The position numbers and the translations under genes were made by a program. Below, piece after piece: positions 1-8,061 of a DNA stretch of 64,000 nt (the first letter of the stretch is position 1; the number at the start of each line of letters is the position of its first letter). Below the pieces are notes generated by a model that searched no databases, was not told the origin of the DNA, and was given only the letters and a program-made list of their open reading frames with translations. Origin of the DNA: Robertmurraya sp. FSL R5-0851 (GTDB taxonomy: Bacteria > Bacillota > Bacilli > Bacillales > Cytobacillaceae); assembly GCF_038002965.1 (NCBI RefSeq), contig NZ_JBBOOE010000001.1:4631001-4695000 (forward strand), in the 5' to 3' direction.

Positions 1-137
1 GCGCGCGTAAGCACTTCACCATTTCCCGATCCAAGTGCACCAGCACCGATCATCAGCACATGCTTAGAGCCTAGCTTGTCCTGTCCACTTTTTCCAATCG
101 GTGAAAAAAGAATTTGCCTCGAGTACCGATCATCCAT
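1..137 (-). CDS. moeB: MoeB/ThiF-family adenylyltransferase, N-terminal fragment cut by the window edge
   Basis: Only the first 45 codons lie in the window. The product would adenylate the C-terminal glycine of the small sulfur carrier MoaD in molybdopterin synthesis. The start MDDRYSRQILFSPIG and the nucleotide-binding motif GAGALGSGN are typical of MoeB/ThiF/HesA proteins. The ATG at 137 follows an AGGAGG-like site. It lies 40 bp downstream of moaD on the same strand, which favours MoeB over ThiF, but that choice rests on context. Confidence 0.8.
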   Translation of the reverse strand, partial: MDDRYSRQILFSPIGKSGQDKLGSKHVLMIGAGALGSGNGEVLTR

Positions 138-177
138 GCTAAAAACCTCCTTCCTCTGTCCAGCTCAGCTATTCTAC

Positions 178-408
178 TTAGCCCCCACTAACTGGTGGTA
201 TAAACGCAACCACATCTCCATCAATCAACACATCTTCGTCACCAGCAAATTCTTCATTTACAGCTGCCATAACGGAATCCAAATTCACTCCATACTGCTC
301 ACTTAGAATTACTTTAGACTCTGCAACAGTTTTCCCTGTAAGGTCTACCGATACCGATTCTTCCCCAACCGCATCACGCAGATGAGCGAAAAACATGACT
401 TTATTCAT
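178..408 (-). CDS. moaD: Molybdopterin synthase small subunit MoaD
   Basis: This 76-residue ubiquitin-fold sulfur carrier delivers sulfur, as a C-terminal thiocarboxylate, for conversion of precursor Z to molybdopterin. The protein ends FIPPVSGG, with the obligatory terminal Gly-Gly, and its length is normal for the family. It overlaps the end of moaE by a few bases, so the two synthase subunits are probably translationally coupled, and a MoeB-type activating enzyme follows. Confidence 0.93.
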   Translation of the reverse strand: MNKVMFFAHLRDAVGEESVSVDLTGKTVAESKVILSEQYGVNLDSVMAAVNEEFAGDEDVLIDGDVVAFIPPVSGG

Positions 409-865
409 TTAGATCACTCTCCTCTGGTTTTCCTTTTGGATAAGCAACCGTTTCAAGTTGATTTCCGATCCATTCTTCTCCGTCTTCCCAATGCTCTTTT
501 TTCCAAATAGGAACAATCTCCTTGATTCGCTCAATGGCATAACGATTGGCCTCATACGCATCTGCACGATGGGGGGTAGATACAGCAATGACAACAGCTA
601 TATCCGTAATTTCTAGCTTCCCCACTCGATGCGAGATCGCCACCTTTGCTCCCGGCCAGCGTTCTTCGATTTCACGTCCAATTTGCTCCAGCTTTTTAAC
701 AGCCATGCTCTCATATGCTTCATAAATTAAGTATAAAGTCTTTTTTCCAGCGGTTAATTCTCTTACCGTACCAATAAACGTCGTAATAGCTCCCGCTTCC
801 CTTTGAACGACTTTATCAATAATCGATTGCGTATCAAGGGGCTCTTTAGATATTTCAAAATTCAT
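401..865 (-). CDS. moaE: Molybdopterin synthase catalytic subunit MoaE
   Basis: The large subunit of molybdopterin synthase, about 154 residues. It carries the family motifs FIGTVRE near residue 31, SHRVGKLEI near 78 and the PHR...IVPIWKKE block near 98-123 that contains the active-site lysine. I chose the ATG at 865 because GGAGGTG lies six bases upstream; the frame stays open to 910 but has no ribosome site there. mobA ends about 40 bp upstream and moaD overlaps its 3' end. Confidence 0.93.
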   Translation of the reverse strand: MNFEISKEPLDTQSIIDKVVQREAGAITTFIGTVRELTAGKKTLYLIYEAYESMAVKKLEQIGREIEERWPGAKVAISHRVGKLEITDIAVVIAVSTPHRADAYEANRYAIERIKEIVPIWKKEHWEDGEEWIGNQLETVAYPKGKPEESDLNE

Positions 866-906
866 GTCTGCACCTCCCTTTCGTTCTTTAAACTGACTCG
901 ATTGTA

Positions 907-1539
907 TCATATTCCTCCGCTGTTCTCACAAAACGAGGTTCCATCACGATCCAGCTTTAACGCTTTTTCATACTCTATTTGATCATTCATATTAAAAACA
1001 GCGGTTTCCTTTATAAGGATGCCTTTTCTATTCAAGATATCTTCTGAAATATATCTCACCTGAAGGTTTTGAAGGAGGCTCATGATACGAAGCTCGTTCT
1101 TTTCTAAAGACTGCGAAACTGCTTGTAATGCATCCTTTCGATACGCACCAAACAAAGGATGCATTCGACCTTCAAGCTTTGGTATGGCTACTTGGTAGTC
1201 TTTTAACTCCTCTAGTAAAAAATCCCCCAGGCTTGAAGAGATAAACGGCATATCACAGGCCACTATTAAGTTTTTCTCGGACCTGGAAGCTTTAAGCCCT
1301 GCTTGTATTCCGGCAAGGGGACCTTTCCCCTTTTGCTCGTCTTCAACCATCGGTATGTTCAAATATTCATACGTTTGAAACGTGTTGGTGACGATAAGAA
1401 GTTCATCCGTGATTTTTTCAAGTTCGTTTGCAATTCTGTCGATGACCCGCACACCATCTATCATCATCAATGCCTTGTTTTGTCCCATACGACTTGATTG
1501 TCCACCTGCTAAAATAATCCCTGTTCTACTCAGGCTCAT
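907..1539 (-). CDS. mobA: Molybdenum cofactor guanylyltransferase MobA
   Basis: This enzyme links GMP from GTP to molybdopterin, giving the guanine dinucleotide cofactor. The N-terminal signature LAGGQSSRMGQNKA (from about residue 10) binds the nucleotide and CDMPF near residue 95 supplies the metal-binding aspartate. Its 210 residues match the family. It is the first gene of the leftward set mobA-moaE-moaD-moeB, which lacks moaA, moaC and moeA inside the window. The start at 1539 is preceded by AGAAAGGTGG. Confidence 0.9.
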   Translation of the reverse strand: MSLSRTGIILAGGQSSRMGQNKALMMIDGVRVIDRIANELEKITDELLIVTNTFQTYEYLNIPMVEDEQKGKGPLAGIQAGLKASRSEKNLIVACDMPFISSSLGDFLLEELKDYQVAIPKLEGRMHPLFGAYRKDALQAVSQSLEKNELRIMSLLQNLQVRYISEDILNRKGILIKETAVFNMNDQIEYEKALKLDRDGTSFCENSGGI

Positions 1540-1730
1540 CGTCCACCTTTCTTAAAGAATATATGCCTCTATTTTAATATGGAAAGAGGAGAAAGACTAT
1601 TAAGTGTGCTCGCCTTTATTTACAAATTCAGCACAGTTTATTACTAATTTAGGTAACCGAAAGAAAATACTAGAAACATCTAGGAAACTAGACTATGATG
1701 AAAAAATAAAGCTCATAGGAGGTTCAACAC

Positions 1731-2552
1731 ATGACATTAAAAAAGGTAATGACAATCGCTGGTTCTGACACAAGCGGAGGCGCTGGCATTCAGGCAGATT
1801 TAAAAACATTCCAGGAGCTTGGTGTATATGGAATGACCGCTCTAACAACGATTGTAACAATGGATCCTAAAAATCATTGGCATCACCATGTGTTCCCTAT
1901 CGCGATTGAAACGCTAGAAGCACAGCTTGAAACGATTCTTTCCGTAGGAATCGATGCAATGAAGACAGGCATGTTAGGTACAGTAGAAATCATTGAACTA
2001 GCTGCTAAGGTAATCGATGAAAACCAACTTCAAACCGTCGTTATTGATCCAGTTATGGTATGTAAAGGCGAAGACGAAGTATTGCACCCAGAAACTACGG
2101 ATGCTCTTCGTGAAATCCTAGTACCACGAGCAACTGTTGTCACCCCAAATCTATTCGAAGCAAGTCAGCTGGCCCAAACACCTCCTCTTCGTACGATTGA
2201 AGATATGAAGCAAGCAGCGGTAAAGATTCATGCCCTTGGTACCAAGTATGTATTAATTAAGGGTGGAAGTAAGCTAAATCATGAAAAAGCAGTTGATCTT
2301 CTGTTTGATGGCGAAGAATTTACTTTATTAGAAAGTGAAAAAATTGACACCACTTACATTCATGGCGCAGGCTGCACTTACTCTTCAGCTATTACAGCCG
2401 AGCTTGCAAAAGGAGCTTCCGTGAAGGACGCTGTTGCGACAGCAAAAGACTTCATTACAGCGGCGATCGCACATGGATTTAAGTTAAATGAATATGTTGG
2501 ACCAACGATGCACGGTGCGTACCGTACTTTTGGTGCAAAAGTGAACGCATAA
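1731..2552 (+). CDS. pdxK: Pyridoxine/hydroxymethylpyrimidine kinase of the PdxK/ThiD family
   Basis: A 273-residue ribokinase-fold kinase. AGSDTSGGAGIQADLKT near the start and the HGAGCTYSSAITAELAKG block near residue 209 are the substrate and phosphate/anion-hole motifs. The sequence resembles the Bacillus subtilis pyridoxine kinase PdxK (formerly named ThiD) more than true HMP-P kinases, so vitamin B6 salvage is the likely role. Single gene with AGGAGG ahead of the ATG and a strong terminator behind. Confidence 0.85.
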   Translation: MTLKKVMTIAGSDTSGGAGIQADLKTFQELGVYGMTALTTIVTMDPKNHWHHHVFPIAIETLEAQLETILSVGIDAMKTGMLGTVEIIELAAKVIDENQLQTVVIDPVMVCKGEDEVLHPETTDALREILVPRATVVTPNLFEASQLAQTPPLRTIEDMKQAAVKIHALGTKYVLIKGGSKLNHEKAVDLLFDGEEFTLLESEKIDTTYIHGAGCTYSSAITAELAKGASVKDAVATAKDFITAAIAHGFKLNEYVGPTMHGAYRTFGAKVNA

Positions 2553-2554
2553 AA

Positions 2555-2594
2555 TAGAAGCCGCTGGAGGTTTAATTCCAGCGGCTTTCATCTA
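2555..2594. terminator. Bidirectional intrinsic terminator between pdxK and ribH
   Basis: A 12-bp stem of GAAGCCGCTGGA pairs with its near-perfect complement across an 8-base loop. T-rich sequence on the plus side and A-rich on the other let it serve both convergent genes. Confidence 0.85.
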
Positions 2595-2597
2595 TTT

Positions 2598-3065
2598 TTA
2601 TTCAAACATACGACCTAAATTCGCCATTTCAATCGCTGAAACCGCTGATTCCCAGCCTTTGTTTCCAGCCTTTGTTCCTGCTCTTTCGATTGCTTGTTCA
2701 ATTGTATTCGTTGTTAACACACCGAAAATAACAGGAACACCTGTGTTTAATGTGGTTGCCTGTACGCCTTTTGCTGCTTCATTACATACATAATCGAAGT
2801 GTGGAGTGGATCCACGAATAACCGTTCCTAATGTGATTACTGCATCATATTTTTTGCTTTGTGCCATTTTTTGAGCGATTAGTGGAATTTCAAATGCACC
2901 TGGTACCCAAGCCACATCTACATCTTCGTCAGCCACACCGTGTCTTTTCAGAGCATCTTGTGCTCCGCTAAGCAATTTGCTTGTAATAAACTCATTGAAA
3001 CGACCTACAACGATTCCAACCTTTAACCCACTGCCAACTAAATTTCCTTCAAAACTTCTTCCCAT
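2598..3065 (-). CDS. ribH: 6,7-dimethyl-8-ribityllumazine synthase
   Basis: Condenses 5-amino-6-ribitylaminouracil with 3,4-dihydroxy-2-butanone 4-phosphate, the penultimate step of riboflavin synthesis. 155 residues with the conserved VPGAFEIP (near 55) and [14 protein letters not shown] (near 80) motifs containing the active-site histidine. Last gene of the leftward operon ribE-ribBA-ribH, 12 bp after ribBA, with a clear AGGAGG. Confidence 0.95.
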   Translation of the reverse strand: MGRSFEGNLVGSGLKVGIVVGRFNEFITSKLLSGAQDALKRHGVADEDVDVAWVPGAFEIPLIAQKMAQSKKYDAVITLGTVIRGSTPHFDYVCNEAAKGVQATTLNTGVPVIFGVLTTNTIEQAIERAGTKAGNKGWESAVSAIEMANLGRMFE

Positions 3066-3077
3066 AATCCATTCCTC

Positions 3078-4271
3078 CTAAAAGTGTAGTAAATGTCCTA
3101 ATTTACTTTGTTTTGTTTTTAAATACTTTTCGTTCTCTTCTCGTGATTTCATTTGGATCGGCACGCGATCGACAATTTCCAATCCATACCCTTTTAATCC
3201 TTTGATTTTTCGAGGATTGTTCGTTAACAGTCGAATTTGACTAATTCCTAAATCTTTTAAAATTTGAGCTCCAATCCCGTATTCTCTTAAATCGGCACCA
3301 AAGCCAAGCTTTTCGTTCGCTTCAACCGTATCGTAACCTTCCTCTTGCAGCTTATACGCTCTTAACTTGTTCAACAGTCCCAGTCCTCGACCTTCTTGAC
3401 GCAAATACAGTAACACTCCTGCACCTTCTTGCTCAATTTGACTTAATGCCGAATGTAGCTGTGGACCGCAGTCGCAGCGATACGATCCGAACACATCCCC
3501 CGTTAAACATTCGGAGTGAACGCGAACAAGAACTGGTTTGCTAGGGTCAATGGTTCCTTTTACTAAAGCCACATGCTCTTTGCCATCGATCAAATTGGAA
3601 TAACCCACAGCTCGGAATTGGCCAAACTCGGTAGGAAGCTCAATTTCGACTTCTCTTTGAATTAAGCGATCTTCGCGGTTACGATACTCGATCAAATCTT
3701 TAATCGTAATCATTTTAACATTTAACTTATCAGCAATCTCTTTTAACTGTGGAACACGTGCCATGCTCCCGTCTTCATTCATGATCTCGCAAATAACCCC
3801 TGCTGGTTTTGCTCCGGATAATATGGCCAAGTCAACAGCCGCCTCCGTATGACCCGTACGCTTAAGCACCCCGCCTTTTTTTGCAATGAGTGGAAAAATA
3901 TGACCTGGGCGTTTAAAATCAGCTGCCTTAGATTCAGGGTTGAGCATTTGTAAGATGGTATCCGAACGCTCAAAGGCCGATATACCAGTCGTTGAGCTTT
4001 TATGATCAATACTAACGGTGAAGGCTGTCCCATGGGGATCGGTGTTTCTTGCTACCATCGGCATGAGCTCGAGCTTCTGAGCTAGCTCTTCTTCGATTGG
4101 AACACAGATTAACCCTCTTCCATGCGTGGCCATTAGATTGATGACCTCTGGAGTTGTTTTTTCCGCTAACGAAAGGAAATCCCCTTCGTTTTCTCGATCT
4201 TCATCATCACAGACGATGATTACTTTTCCATTCTTTAAGTCTTCCAATGCTTCTTCAATCGAATTAAACAT
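3078..4271 (-). CDS. ribBA: Bifunctional 3,4-dihydroxy-2-butanone-4-phosphate synthase / GTP cyclohydrolase II
   Basis: 397 residues with two fused enzymes that start both branches of riboflavin synthesis. The N-terminal DHBP synthase half has [10 protein letters not shown] and HGRGLICV. The C-terminal GTP cyclohydrolase II half has the zinc cysteines in [17 protein letters not shown] and the RQEGRGLGL motif. The fusion and its place between ribE and ribH follow the Bacillus arrangement (named ribA or ribAB in some species). Confidence 0.95.
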   Translation of the reverse strand: MFNSIEEALEDLKNGKVIIVCDDEDRENEGDFLSLAEKTTPEVINLMATHGRGLICVPIEEELAQKLELMPMVARNTDPHGTAFTVSIDHKSSTTGISAFERSDTILQMLNPESKAADFKRPGHIFPLIAKKGGVLKRTGHTEAAVDLAILSGAKPAGVICEIMNEDGSMARVPQLKEIADKLNVKMITIKDLIEYRNREDRLIQREVEIELPTEFGQFRAVGYSNLIDGKEHVALVKGTIDPSKPVLVRVHSECLTGDVFGSYRCDCGPQLHSALSQIEQEGAGVLLYLRQEGRGLGLLNKLRAYKLQEEGYDTVEANEKLGFGADLREYGIGAQILKDLGISQIRLLTNNPRKIKGLKGYGLEIVDRVPIQMKSREENEKYLKTKQSKLGHLLHF

Positions 4272-4283
4272 GTCTTTTCCTCC

Positions 4284-4940
4284 TTATTTAAACCCATTTT
4301 CCTCTAGAAATTGAGTGGTGAGAGAAGAACTCTTTTGAATGGTTTGAGTGGATTGTTTGGATAAAAAGTGTGAAATGTACTTGCCAATCATATCGCACTC
4401 AATATTTACGATGTCCCCAGCCCCTTTTCGCCCAATTATCGTTTCCGATAACGTGTGCGGGATCAGCGAAAGAAGGAAACTTGTCTCTGACACACCAAAA
4501 ACGGTTAAACTTGTCCCATCTACCGTAACGGACCCTTTTTCAATAATGTAGTGTAAGAGATCGCTCGCTGCTTCTATCTCGTAGTACACAGCGTTGGCAA
4601 CTTCTCTCTTTTCTTTAATCACCCCGAGGCCATCCACATGCCCCGACACAAAATGACCACCAAATCGGCCGCCAGCCGCCATCGCCCTTTCCAGGTTGAC
4701 ATGGGACCCTGGTTCCACATCTCGTAAGCTGGTTGCCTTAATCGTTTCTGGCATCACATCAACGGTGAATGCGTTAGAGGTGAAAGAAGTAACCGTCAAA
4801 CAAACCCCATTTACGGCGATACTGTCGCCGAGCTTTACATCCGCAAGAATATGATTGGCCTCAATCGTTAACACCGAAGATTGTCCTGTATTCTTTGTAT
4901 TGGTTACAAGTCCAATTTCCTCAATAATCCCTGTAAACAT
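4284..4940 (-). CDS. ribE: Riboflavin synthase, alpha subunit
   Basis: Dismutates two lumazine molecules to riboflavin. The protein (218 residues) starts with the invariant [10 protein letters not shown] and has two similar lumazine-binding halves, with GSHVNLERA and SGHVDG in the first and [11 protein letters not shown] opening the second. It is the first coding gene after the FMN riboswitch. In Bacillus subtilis ribD would precede it; here about 310 bp of non-coding repeats fill that position. Confidence 0.95.
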   Translation of the reverse strand: MFTGIIEEIGLVTNTKNTGQSSVLTIEANHILADVKLGDSIAVNGVCLTVTSFTSNAFTVDVMPETIKATSLRDVEPGSHVNLERAMAAGGRFGGHFVSGHVDGLGVIKEKREVANAVYYEIEAASDLLHYIIEKGSVTVDGTSLTVFGVSETSFLLSLIPHTLSETIIGRKGAGDIVNIECDMIGKYISHFLSKQSTQTIQKSSSLTTQFLEENGFK

Positions 4941-5046
4941 ATCTCTTGCCTCCTTCCTTGGTTTAGTTACTTATACCGCTCGTTTTACCAGTTCCTTCTT
5001 GTAGCATTTCCGAAAACCTCGGGAATCTCTCGTAAGACTGTATCAA

Positions 5047-5250
5047 ATGCTTATGACTCTTAGAGATGAAATCTTCACCAACACAGGTCATAAACAAACT
5101 TTTATGACCTACGCATCCCTTTTTTCTTTCCATACGTGTCATAAATCATCGTTTATGACCTTTGAACCTGATTTACACCTAGCAACAAGTCATAAACACT
5201 CTTTTATAACCTGTAGCCACCATATTCCTTCGAAATGGAGTCATAAAAAA
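5047..5250. repeat. Array of GTCATAAA/TTATGACC palindromes at an exact 51-bp period
   Basis: GTCATAA starts at 5087, 5138, 5189 and 5240; the facing arm TTATGAC/TTATAAC starts at 5051, 5102, 5153 and 5204. Every step is exactly 51 bp. Complete palindromic units span about 25 bp and are separated by about 26 bp of unrelated sequence; both ends stop at a half unit. The array fills the place of ribD between the riboswitch terminator and ribE and would be transcribed in the rib leader. I find no open frame in it. Confidence 0.85.
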
Positions 5251-5251
5251 A

Positions 5252-5285
5252 TAAAAACCCCGCACCAATAAAGGAACGGGGTCAG
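5252..5285 (-). terminator. FMN-riboswitch expression-platform terminator
   Basis: On the minus strand a CCCCG...CGGGG hairpin is followed by TTTTTATTTTTTT. It lies about 75 bases after the FMN aptamer and before any rib coding sequence, the normal place for a riboswitch-controlled terminator. Confidence 0.8.
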
Positions 5286-5357
5286 AAAAATGGCAATGTC
5301 AAATAAAGGTCTAAAAATGGGTACACTTCACCCATACACATAAACCAGAATTTTTTT

Positions 5358-5495
5358 CCTTCTCCCATCCAGACTTTTACTGTCGGCTCTGGAGTTTCAC
5401 CAGATCCACCGTTTGAATGAACACTCAAACGGGTCACGGACTAAGAAGCTCTTGCTTCATCACCGCCGGTTGGGAATTGCACCCGACCCCGAAGG
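5358..5495 (-). promoter_or_regulatory. FMN riboswitch (RFN element)
   Basis: Read on the minus strand this contains the RFN landmarks in order: CTTCGGGG, the AACCGGCGGTGAT block, a variable hairpin (5414-5434), TGGTGAAACTCCAG, GCCGACAGT and the closing AGTCTGGATGGGAGAAGG. Binding of FMN is expected to favour the terminator at 5252-5285 and shut off ribE-ribBA-ribH. Confidence 0.95.
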
Positions 5496-5516
5496 AATAC
5501 TATTTAAATTGCTCTC

Positions 5517-5545
5517 ATTATACCTAAACTTTCCGCAAAAGGAAA
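5517..5545 (-). promoter_or_regulatory. Probable sigma-A promoter of the rib operon
   Basis: A perfect TATAAT at 5517-5522 (minus strand) lies just upstream of the FMN aptamer, with a weak TTTCCT 17 bases further up as the -35 box. The -10 element and position are convincing; the -35 box is not. Confidence 0.5.
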
Positions 5546-5668
5546 CCAAAAACTCTTACCAACACAATTTTGTTGTAAAATCAACCAATCCTACTTTTCG
5601 CTTTTCCCTCATGTTTTTAGTAAAATAAAGATTATTACATGCGTTAACGAAGTGAAGGAGGAAATAAC

Positions 5669-6016
5669 ATGGAGCTCGTCATAGTGGAAGAAGTTCAAAA
5701 AGAGCTAAACCGTCTTGCGAACCAAGATGTGTATATACATTTAGAAACGACAAATGGAGCGTATGCGACTCATAATGATGAATCCTTTTTTTCCTCAGGG
5801 GCATTTATTCGCAATGCACTGGTGAAATATGAGATTGGTCAAATCAAAGGAAATGGGCCTTACCGCATTGGCTTGAAGCTGAACATTGGCTGGGTTTATG
5901 CGGAAGGAATCACTCATTTTGAAGTAGATGATCAAAATAGATTATTAATGGCTGGACATGATTATCAAGGTAAACTAGCAGTTGCCTTCCAAATCAGTCC
6001 AACACCATTTGAGTAG
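5669..6016 (+). CDS. yojF: YojF family protein (DUF1806), partner of BshB2
   Basis: 115 residues containing DVYIHLETTNGAYA near residue 20 and GWVYAEGITHFEVDD near 77, recognisable as the YojF/DUF1806 family. The biochemical role is not established. It sits directly ahead of the bacillithiol deacetylase gene, the same pairing as yojF-yojG in Bacillus subtilis, so an accessory role to BshB2 is a reasonable inference. Start ATG follows AAGGAGGAAATAAC. Confidence 0.85.
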   Translation: MELVIVEEVQKELNRLANQDVYIHLETTNGAYATHNDESFFSSGAFIRNALVKYEIGQIKGNGPYRIGLKLNIGWVYAEGITHFEVDDQNRLLMAGHDYQGKLAVAFQISPTPFE

Positions 6017-6029
6017 AAAGGAGCGCATC

Positions 6030-6695
6030 ATGGAAAAAGAACGTCAAATTTTAGTTATATTCCCTCACCCTGACGACGAGGCATTCGGCGTTTCAGGCAC
6101 CCTTGCTTTGCATATCCAAAACGGGGCACCTGTCACATATGCATGCTTAACACTTGGTGAAATGGGACGGAACTTAGGGAATCCACCGTTTGCAACAAGA
6201 GAGTCGCTCCCGCAAATTCGTAAATTGGAACTTCAAAACGCAGCACAATCGATTGGAATCCAAGATTTGCGTATGCTTGGATATCGCGATAAAACGGTAG
6301 AGTTTGAAGATCCTGAAAAATTAGCGGATCATATGGGAGAAATTATTGCGGATGTGAACCCGTCCTTAATCATCACGTTTTACCCAGGATATTCCGTACA
6401 CCCTGACCACGATGCGACGGGGGCTGCGGTCGTGAAAGCCGTCGGGCGATTAGCTCCAGAAAAAAGACCAAATCTGCACTGTGTAGCTTTTTCAAAAAAC
6501 ACATTGGATGAGCTCGGAGCACCAGACATCGTCAATGATGTCACTGCTGTATCTGATCAGAAAATTGCCACGATCAAGGCTCATGCGTCGCAAACGCAAT
6601 TAATGATTCAAAATATGGCCGAAAAGCTTAAAGCAAATGACCCCGACATGATTGCTTGGGTAAATAACGAACGTTTCTGGACGTATAAATTTTAA
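6030..6695 (+). CDS. bshB2: Bacillithiol biosynthesis deacetylase BshB2
   Basis: PIG-L/LmbE-family zinc deacetylase that removes acetate from GlcNAc-malate during bacillithiol synthesis. The zinc motif HPDDEAFG lies near residue 11 and HPDHDATG near 121, about 221 residues in all. I chose the ATG at 6030, which follows AAAGGAG by nine bases, rather than the longer frame from 5982 that runs into yojF. Its partner gene yojF ends 14 bp upstream; a hairpin terminator follows. Confidence 0.9.
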   Translation: MEKERQILVIFPHPDDEAFGVSGTLALHIQNGAPVTYACLTLGEMGRNLGNPPFATRESLPQIRKLELQNAAQSIGIQDLRMLGYRDKTVEFEDPEKLADHMGEIIADVNPSLIITFYPGYSVHPDHDATGAAVVKAVGRLAPEKRPNLHCVAFSKNTLDELGAPDIVNDVTAVSDQKIATIKAHASQTQLMIQNMAEKLKANDPDMIAWVNNERFWTYKF

Positions 6696-6699
6696 ATCT

Positions 6700-6736
6700 T
6701 CGCCCACAGGATTCCTAGCCTGTGGGCTCTTTCTTT
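6700..6736. terminator. Intrinsic terminator after bshB2
   Basis: GCCCACAGG pairs with CCTGTGGGC across an 8-base loop, followed by TCTTTCTTT. It separates two convergent genes. Confidence 0.8.
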
Positions 6737-7184
6737 ATCTATGAACTGCTTCTGTCTCAAGTACTTCTTTTAACTTTTGTAATTGTCCGCCATCTTCATT
6801 TTTAATTATTTTAACTAACTGTTTTTTCGTAAGGAAGCTTAAAAAACCTCCCGTTTTGACTTCGGCCTTCATCTCAACCTGGGTACCTTCCTCAATCGCC
6901 GAAAAAGTATAGTGATATAGGATTTCTACTCCATTGGATACGCTTTTTGAAGTAAAGGAAGTGGGTCGAGCGAACTCGGTAATGTGAACTTCCGCTTGAA
7001 TACTCCTTCTTCTTACAAGCCTTGTTTCCAAGAATCGGCTTCCATGTCCGACTGGTCCATTAGACAATTTCTCCATATCCGTCACAAACGGCAATAGTTC
7101 TGTAGCATGTTCTAGGTTTGATAGATAACTAAATACTTCTTCGATTGGTCGGTGAATGATCTCACTTACTCGAAAATCAGCCAT
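6735..7184 (-). CDS. SRPBCC (polyketide cyclase/START-like) family protein
   Basis: 149 residues beginning FRVSEIIHRPIEEVFSYLSNLEHATELLP, the usual opening of SRPBCC domains in which the first strand and helix wrap a hydrophobic ligand pocket. No ligand can be deduced from sequence. It has AGGTG upstream of the ATG, stands alone, and diverges from the ABC exporter genes. Confidence 0.7.
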   Translation of the reverse strand: MADFRVSEIIHRPIEEVFSYLSNLEHATELLPFVTDMEKLSNGPVGHGSRFLETRLVRRRSIQAEVHITEFARPTSFTSKSVSNGVEILYHYTFSAIEEGTQVEMKAEVKTGGFLSFLTKKQLVKIIKNEDGGQLQKLKEVLETEAVHR

Positions 7185-7301
7185 TATTATGCACCTCGAG
7201 ACGATTGTTTGTCCTTATTATACTAAAATCAAAAGAAAACCTCTGTCGAAAATATTCACAAAATCTCCCTTTTCATTTGAAAAAGTTTCGCTTATGATAG
7301 T

Positions 7302-7319
7302 AGTGAGTGATTACTCACT
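7302..7319. promoter_or_regulatory. Candidate TetR-family operator upstream of the ABC-2 exporter
   Basis: A palindrome, AGTGAGTGATTACTCACT, is perfect apart from its centre. It lies 23 bp before the exporter start, next to a TATGAT box at 7293-7298. Position and symmetry suit repression by the TetR-type gene at 9101, but this is inferred. Confidence 0.55.
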
Positions 7320-7341
7320 TTTATTATAAGGAGGGATTCAC

Positions 7342-8061
7342 ATGAATCCAATCGTCCAAATTGATCAGGTGACAAAGCACTTTGGAAAGCAAGAAGTATT
7401 AAAAGGAATTGATTTAGATATTAACGAAGGAGAAATCTTCGGGTTACTTGGTCCATCCGGTGCAGGGAAAACGACACTCGTGAAGCAGCTAGTGGGACTT
7501 GAGCTTCCTTCAACTGGGGAAAACAAAGTCTTTAGCATCTTAATGCCCTCACTTGAGGTAATCTCAAAAATCGGGTATATGGCTCAATCGGATGCCCTAT
7601 ACGGGGAACTAACGGCAAGAGAAAACCTTCAGTTTTTTGCATCTTTATACGGAATAAATGGAGCACGTCAAAAAGAAAGAATTCAAGCTTGTATGGAGAT
7701 TGTTCAGCTAAGTGATCATATTGATAAACAAGTGTCTAATTACTCAGGAGGAATGAAGCGACGACTCTCGCTGGCAATCGCTCTTATCCATGAACCAAAG
7801 TTATTAATTTTAGATGAACCTACGGTTGGGATTGACCCTGTGCTTCGAAAGAGCATTTGGGCTTCCTTTTATGAGCTAAAACAGCGTGGAGTAACCATTA
7901 TTGTCACCACACATGTCATGGATGAGGCAGATAAGTGCGATCGATTAGGGATGATAAGGGATGGACACTTAATCGCTGTCGGTACTCCTCAAGCCCTAAA
8001 AGAAAGCATGAACAGTACGAGTCTTGAAGATGCCTTTTTGAGTTATGGAGGTGGGAACTGA
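7342..8061 (+). CDS. ABC-2 type exporter, ATP-binding protein
   Basis: 239-residue nucleotide-binding subunit. Walker A GPSGAGKT lies near residue 39, the signature YSGGMKRRLSLA near 134, and Walker B LLILDEPTVGIDP near 153. It resembles ATPases of drug or antibiotic exporters. The ATG follows AAGGAGGGATTCAC and the stop overlaps the permease start by one base. The intended permease is frameshifted, so the exporter may not work in this strain. Confidence 0.88.
   Translation: MNPIVQIDQVTKHFGKQEVLKGIDLDINEGEIFGLLGPSGAGKTTLVKQLVGLELPSTGENKVFSILMPSLEVISKIGYMAQSDALYGELTARENLQFFASLYGINGARQKERIQACMEIVQLSDHIDKQVSNYSGGMKRRLSLAIALIHEPKLLILDEPTVGIDPVLRKSIWASFYELKQRGVTIIVTTHVMDEADKCDRLGMIRDGHLIAVGTPQALKESMNSTSLEDAFLSYGGGN

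Noticed and set aside
5047..5250. CRISPR array
   Set aside because: Regular spacing and differing spacers suggest it, but the palindromes are imperfect and ~25 bp with only four to five units, there are no cas genes, and the array lies in the rib leader.
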